From assembly GCA_947381945.1 (NCBI GenBank), contig CANCXM010000010.1:22836-86835 (forward strand): DNA of 64,000 nucleotides. Direction: 5' to 3'. A program made the translations under genes and the position numbers. This document shows positions 61,428 through 64,000 of this stretch, piece by piece (the first letter of the stretch is position 1; every line of letters starts with the position of its first letter). Under the pieces are notes generated by a model. It was not told the origin of the DNA. It saw only the letters and a list, made by a program, of their open reading frames with translations, and made no database searches. Origin of the DNA: an uncultured Muribaculaceae bacterium (GTDB taxonomy: Bacteria; Bacteroidota; Bacteroidia; Bacteroidales; Muribaculaceae).

Positions 61428-62810
61428 ATGGAAACTACTGCTAAAAACAATGCGCGGATAGTAGCCATAGTGGTGATGTTCTTCATCTACGCTATGATCT
61501 CGTTCGTGACAAATCTGGCAGCTCCTATCGGAACAATCTGGGGCTATCAGTTTGAAGGAAACTCAGTGCTCGGCATGATGGGCAACATGATGAACTTCCT
61601 CGCCTACCTCTTCATGGGTATTCCCGCCGGCAACATGCTCGTCCGCATCGGCTACAAGAAGACTGCACTGTGGGCTCTCGCAGTTGGAGTCATCGGTCTC
61701 TTCGTTCAGTTCCTCTCAAGCTTCGTCGGAACCGACAGCGTCGTGACCACCTTCTCGTCAACAAATGCCGAAGGCGTAGCGACAACCTTCCCCATCACCC
61801 TCAACTTCTTCATCTACCTCCTCGGTGCCTTCATCTGCGGTTTCTGCGTATGTATGCTCAACACCGTTGTCAACCCGATGCTCAACCTTCTCGGTGGCGG
61901 CGGCAACAAGGGCAACCAGCTCCTGCAGTTCGGCGGCGCACTCAATTCACTCTCCGGCACCCTTACTCCGCTCTTCGTCGGTATGCTCATCGGTGTGCTC
62001 AGCAAGCAGACTCAGATTGGAGCCGTCAATCCCCTCCTTTTCATCGGTATCGGCATCTTCGCAGTCGCTTTCGTCATCCTGAGCTTCGTTTCAATCCCCG
62101 AACCAAATCTCAGCAACGGTAAAAAAATCAAATATTCCCATTCTCCCTGGAATTTCCGTCACACAGTCCTCGGCGTTGTAGGTATCTTCTTCTATGTAGG
62201 TATTGAAATCGGTATCCCCGGCACTCTCAACTTCTACCTCGCTGACCAGAGCGCAAACGGCGCAGGTGTGCAGGGTCAGGCATCAGCCATCGCCGGTGCA
62301 ATTGTAGCCGTCTACTGGCTTTTCATGCTCATCGGACGTACCCTCTCAGGATTCATCAGCGGTTCCGTTTCATCGCGCGCTCAGCTCATTGCCGTGTCGA
62401 CCACTGCAATCATCCTTATTGTCCTCGCTATCTTCATCCCGAAGACCACAACCTTCCCTGTTCCCGAATTCCTCTATGAAGGTGGCGCACAAGTGCCCGT
62501 CAGCGCCTTCCTCCTTATCCTCTGCGGTCTCTGCACCTCCATCATGTGGGGTGGCATCTTCAACCTTGCAGTCGAAGGTCTCGGCAAATACACCGCGCAG
62601 GCTTCAGGTATCTTCATGATGATGGTTGTCGGTGGCGGCGTCATGCCTCTCATCCAGAACGCAATTGCAAAATCAAGCGGCTACATGGCCTCTTACTGGC
62701 TCGTTGTGGCAATGCTCGCATATCTTCTCTACTACGGCCTCGTAGGCAGCAAGAACGTCAACACCGACATTCCCGTCGACGAGGAGACTCCCGACGCGCT
62801 CAACCTCTGA
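61428..62810 (+). CDS. MFS transporter, probable sugar:H+ symporter (FucP/GluP-like)
   Basis: 460 residues, about 12 membrane segments. First helix VAIVVMFFIYAMISFVTNLAAPIG; the MFS loop motif after helix 2 reads GNMLVRIGYKKTAL. CVCMLNTVVNPMLNLLGGGGNKGNQLLQFGGALNSL is the segment typical of the fucose/glucose/galactose (FHS) subfamily, where NPxxxxLGxxxxxxxxLxxxxxFN occurs. C-terminal half GIFNLAVEGLGKYTAQASGIFMMMVVGGG also fits. Strong codon bias suggests high expression. Monocistronic with its own terminator. Which sugar is moved cannot be told. Confidence 0.88.
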   Translation: METTAKNNARIVAIVVMFFIYAMISFVTNLAAPIGTIWGYQFEGNSVLGMMGNMMNFLAYLFMGIPAGNMLVRIGYKKTALWALAVGVIGLFVQFLSSFVGTDSVVTTFSSTNAEGVATTFPITLNFFIYLLGAFICGFCVCMLNTVVNPMLNLLGGGGNKGNQLLQFGGALNSLSGTLTPLFVGMLIGVLSKQTQIGAVNPLLFIGIGIFAVAFVILSFVSIPEPNLSNGKKIKYSHSPWNFRHTVLGVVGIFFYVGIEIGIPGTLNFYLADQSANGAGVQGQASAIAGAIVAVYWLFMLIGRTLSGFISGSVSSRAQLIAVSTTAIILIVLAIFIPKTTTFPVPEFLYEGGAQVPVSAFLLILCGLCTSIMWGGIFNLAVEGLGKYTAQASGIFMMMVVGGGVMPLIQNAIAKSSGYMASYWLVVAMLAYLLYYGLVGSKNVNTDIPVDEETPDALNL

Positions 62811-62843
62811 TCAGCATCCCACTAATCAACCAATAATAAAAAG

Positions 62844-62880
62844 CGTTCCGACTTGACGATTTCAAGCCGGAACGTTTTTT
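62844..62880 (+). terminator. Terminator of the MFS transporter gene
   Basis: CGTTCCG-A-CTTG pairs with CAAG-C-CGGAACG, followed by TTTTTT. Confidence 0.9.
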
Positions 62881-62995
62881 ATATACCATAGACTTTGTTG
62901 CTGCCTACCTTGTAAATTTCATAATACAATAACTATGAATTTCCTATTCTAACCACAACTAACTTGTAATCTCCCTCCAAGCGGGTGCTGGCATA

Positions 62996-63280
62996 TCAAT
63001 TCACCACCTCATCCAAAGGGTTGCGGTCTACAGCGGGTTTTGATTTCCTTGCATTAGCCTTAACAGCTTTATTCCGGCTTCTGACACGCTTATTCACCGA
63101 ATCGGCAACAACAGTATCAGACACGGCCGCAAGCGTGTCAAAGCGCACCGCAACGCCGTCATCCTTAACCTCGGAATTTCCGAAGAAGAATGATTTAATG
63201 CAAAGCCAGAGAGGCAGCGCACCCAAAAGCACTATAAGGACAATCAAGCCCCGGCGTTCACCGGATGTGAAACGGCTCAT
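62996..63280 (-). CDS. Small single-pass membrane protein, unknown function
   Basis: 94 residues from ATG 63280; a longer frame to 63358 exists but the conserved-looking start is MSRFTSGERRGLIVL. One membrane segment (about 11-32: GLIVLIVLLGALPLWLCIKSFF), then a Ser/Val-rich and basic region (NKRVRSRNKAVKANARKSK) and an acidic end (NPLDEVVN). I recall similar short proteins in Bacteroidales but no assigned function. A frame on the opposite strand overlaps it and lacks such features. Confidence 0.6.
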   Translation of the reverse strand: MSRFTSGERRGLIVLIVLLGALPLWLCIKSFFFGNSEVKDDGVAVRFDTLAAVSDTVVADSVNKRVRSRNKAVKANARKSKPAVDRNPLDEVVN

Positions 63281-63449
63281 AAAATTCAAGTCTTTATTGT
63301 TTATACATACAATCATCACTCCTGCAATAGTCAATCCGGATGGATAGCTCGCCAACACACCCGATTGAGGCGCCTATATATTCTTTCCGACAGGAAACCA
63401 CCATCAAAAGGGGAGGGAATACAGGATAAGGTCCGAAAAAATCTGATAG

Positions 63450-63488
63450 AAAAAAACATCGCCGCCACTTGAACAAATGACAGCGATG
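63450..63488 (-). terminator. Terminator of the rplQ operon
   Basis: CATCGC (63457-63462) and GCGATG (63483-63488) arms with an inner GTCA/TGGC extension; on the minus strand followed by seven T. Confidence 0.8.
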
Positions 63489-63518
63489 CTTTTTATGAAA
63501 TTTATCTTCGGAAGAAGA

Positions 63519-64000
63519 TTATTCAGCTGCAGGTGCTTCTGCTGCGGGTGTCTCGGCCTTGGGAGCTTCTGCTGCGGGAGCTTCTGCTGCATTGGCCTTT
63601 CCACCACGGCGAGAACGACGGGTGCGGGTTGACTTCTTGGCACCGTTGTCCTTAAGCATGTTTTCGTTGTAGTCAACGAGTTCGATGAAGCAAGTCTTGG
63701 CGTTGTCACCGAGACGGTTGCCTGTCTTAAGGATGCGGGTGTAACCACCGGGGCGGTTAGCAATCTTCTGAGCGATTTCGCGGAAGAGTTCAGTCACGGC
63801 CTCCTTGTTCTGGAGATGAGCGAAGACGAGGCGGCGGTTGGGAGTGCTGTCTTCCTTAGCGCGGTTGATAAGGGGCTCAGCATAGACGCGGAGAGCTTTA
63901 GCCTTGGCGAGAGTTGTGAAGATGCGCTTGTGCATGATCAGCGAAATCGTCATGTTGGCGAGCAGAGCGTCGCGATGAGCCTTCTTGCGACTGAGGTGAT
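63519..64000 (-). CDS. rplQ: 50S ribosomal protein L17, 5' end outside window
   Basis: The minus-strand frame runs to base 64000 ([20 protein letters not shown] at the visible N-terminus), so only about seven residues (MRHNKKF-type) are missing. L17 core ([51 protein letters not shown]) is complete. An extended C-terminal tail follows: basic [13 protein letters not shown], then a repetitive acidic [17 protein letters not shown] region, longer than in E. coli L17 and typical of Bacteroidetes. It is usually the last gene of the rpsM-rpsK-rpsD-rpoA cluster; here the terminator lies right after it. Confidence 0.97.
   Translation of the reverse strand, partial: HLSRKKAHRDALLANMTISLIMHKRIFTTLAKAKALRVYAEPLINRAKEDSTPNRRLVFAHLQNKEAVTELFREIAQKIANRPGGYTRILKTGNRLGDNAKTCFIELVDYNENMLKDNGAKKSTRTRRSRRGGKANAAEAPAAEAPKAETPAAEAPAAE

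Noticed and set aside
1..64000. CRISPR array, prophage or transposase
   Set aside because: No regularly spaced repeats, no cas genes, no phage structural genes and no transposase frames were seen.

Overview
The window looks like chromosomal DNA from a gut Bacteroidales bacterium, most likely Muribaculaceae (Duncaniella or Muribaculum-like). The support is: many promoters with the Bacteroidetes pattern (-33 TTTG/TTG, 19-21 bp, -7 TAnnTTTG), a tmRNA tag reading GENNYALAA, an RprX/RprY two-component pair, a thrA-apgM-thrC operon, split methylmalonyl-CoA mutase, GLPGLI and OmpA-type envelope proteins, and no Shine-Dalgarno sites. Assignment below order level is inference. No plasmid or phage backbone and no transposase is visible.

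Layout. 0-3.6 kb (minus): a secreted PL1 pectate lyase cut by the left edge, then prfA-pyrF. 3.7-9.0 kb (plus): threonine operon thrA-apgM-thrC. 9.1-13.2 kb: mutA-mutB of the succinate-propionate route. 13.3-14.7 kb: an iron alcohol dehydrogenase flanked by two related palindromic repeats. 14.7-18.9 kb (minus): uvrB and a YgiQ radical SAM enzyme. 19.2-22.1 kb: kup (plus) and ahpC (minus). 22.5-25.9 kb: rprX-rprY and a secreted alpha/beta hydrolase.

26.1-29.2 kb is the accessory part. ssrA (tmRNA) is followed by a 2.4 kb AT-richer segment bounded by a 146-bp direct repeat that contains the ssrA 3' end and its terminator. Inside is a two-gene cassette: an AAA/SMC-like ATPase and a RloB-family TOPRIM-like protein, an architecture known from RloAB and AbiL-type phage defence. 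No integrase is present, so this looks like a minimal satellite or remnant island. The right repeat abuts the truncated start of an outer-membrane protein gene.

29.4-43.7 kb: paired PH-domain membrane proteins, an AlaX-like editing protein, a rhodanese lipoprotein, tag, a holB-addB-like-hemW operon, an atypical GDPD-like secreted protein, a toxin-antitoxin pair, a CpsB-type phosphatase, a patatin, and a radical SAM plus DUF4130 pair linked to DNA repair. 43.8-50.1 kb (minus): BlaI repressor, M56 peptidase with two TonB C-terminal domains, GLPGLI protein and a TonB-receptor-like barrel, behind a promoter overlapped by dyad symmetries.

50.1-64 kb: an outer-membrane protein, a large coiled-coil lipoprotein with an OmpA-family partner that is probably abundant, a secreted protein with a type IX-like C-terminal domain, msrAB, transketolase, a 1.3 kb gene-poor stretch with palindromes and an interrupted reading frame, an MFS sugar transporter, a small membrane protein, and rplQ cut by the right edge.
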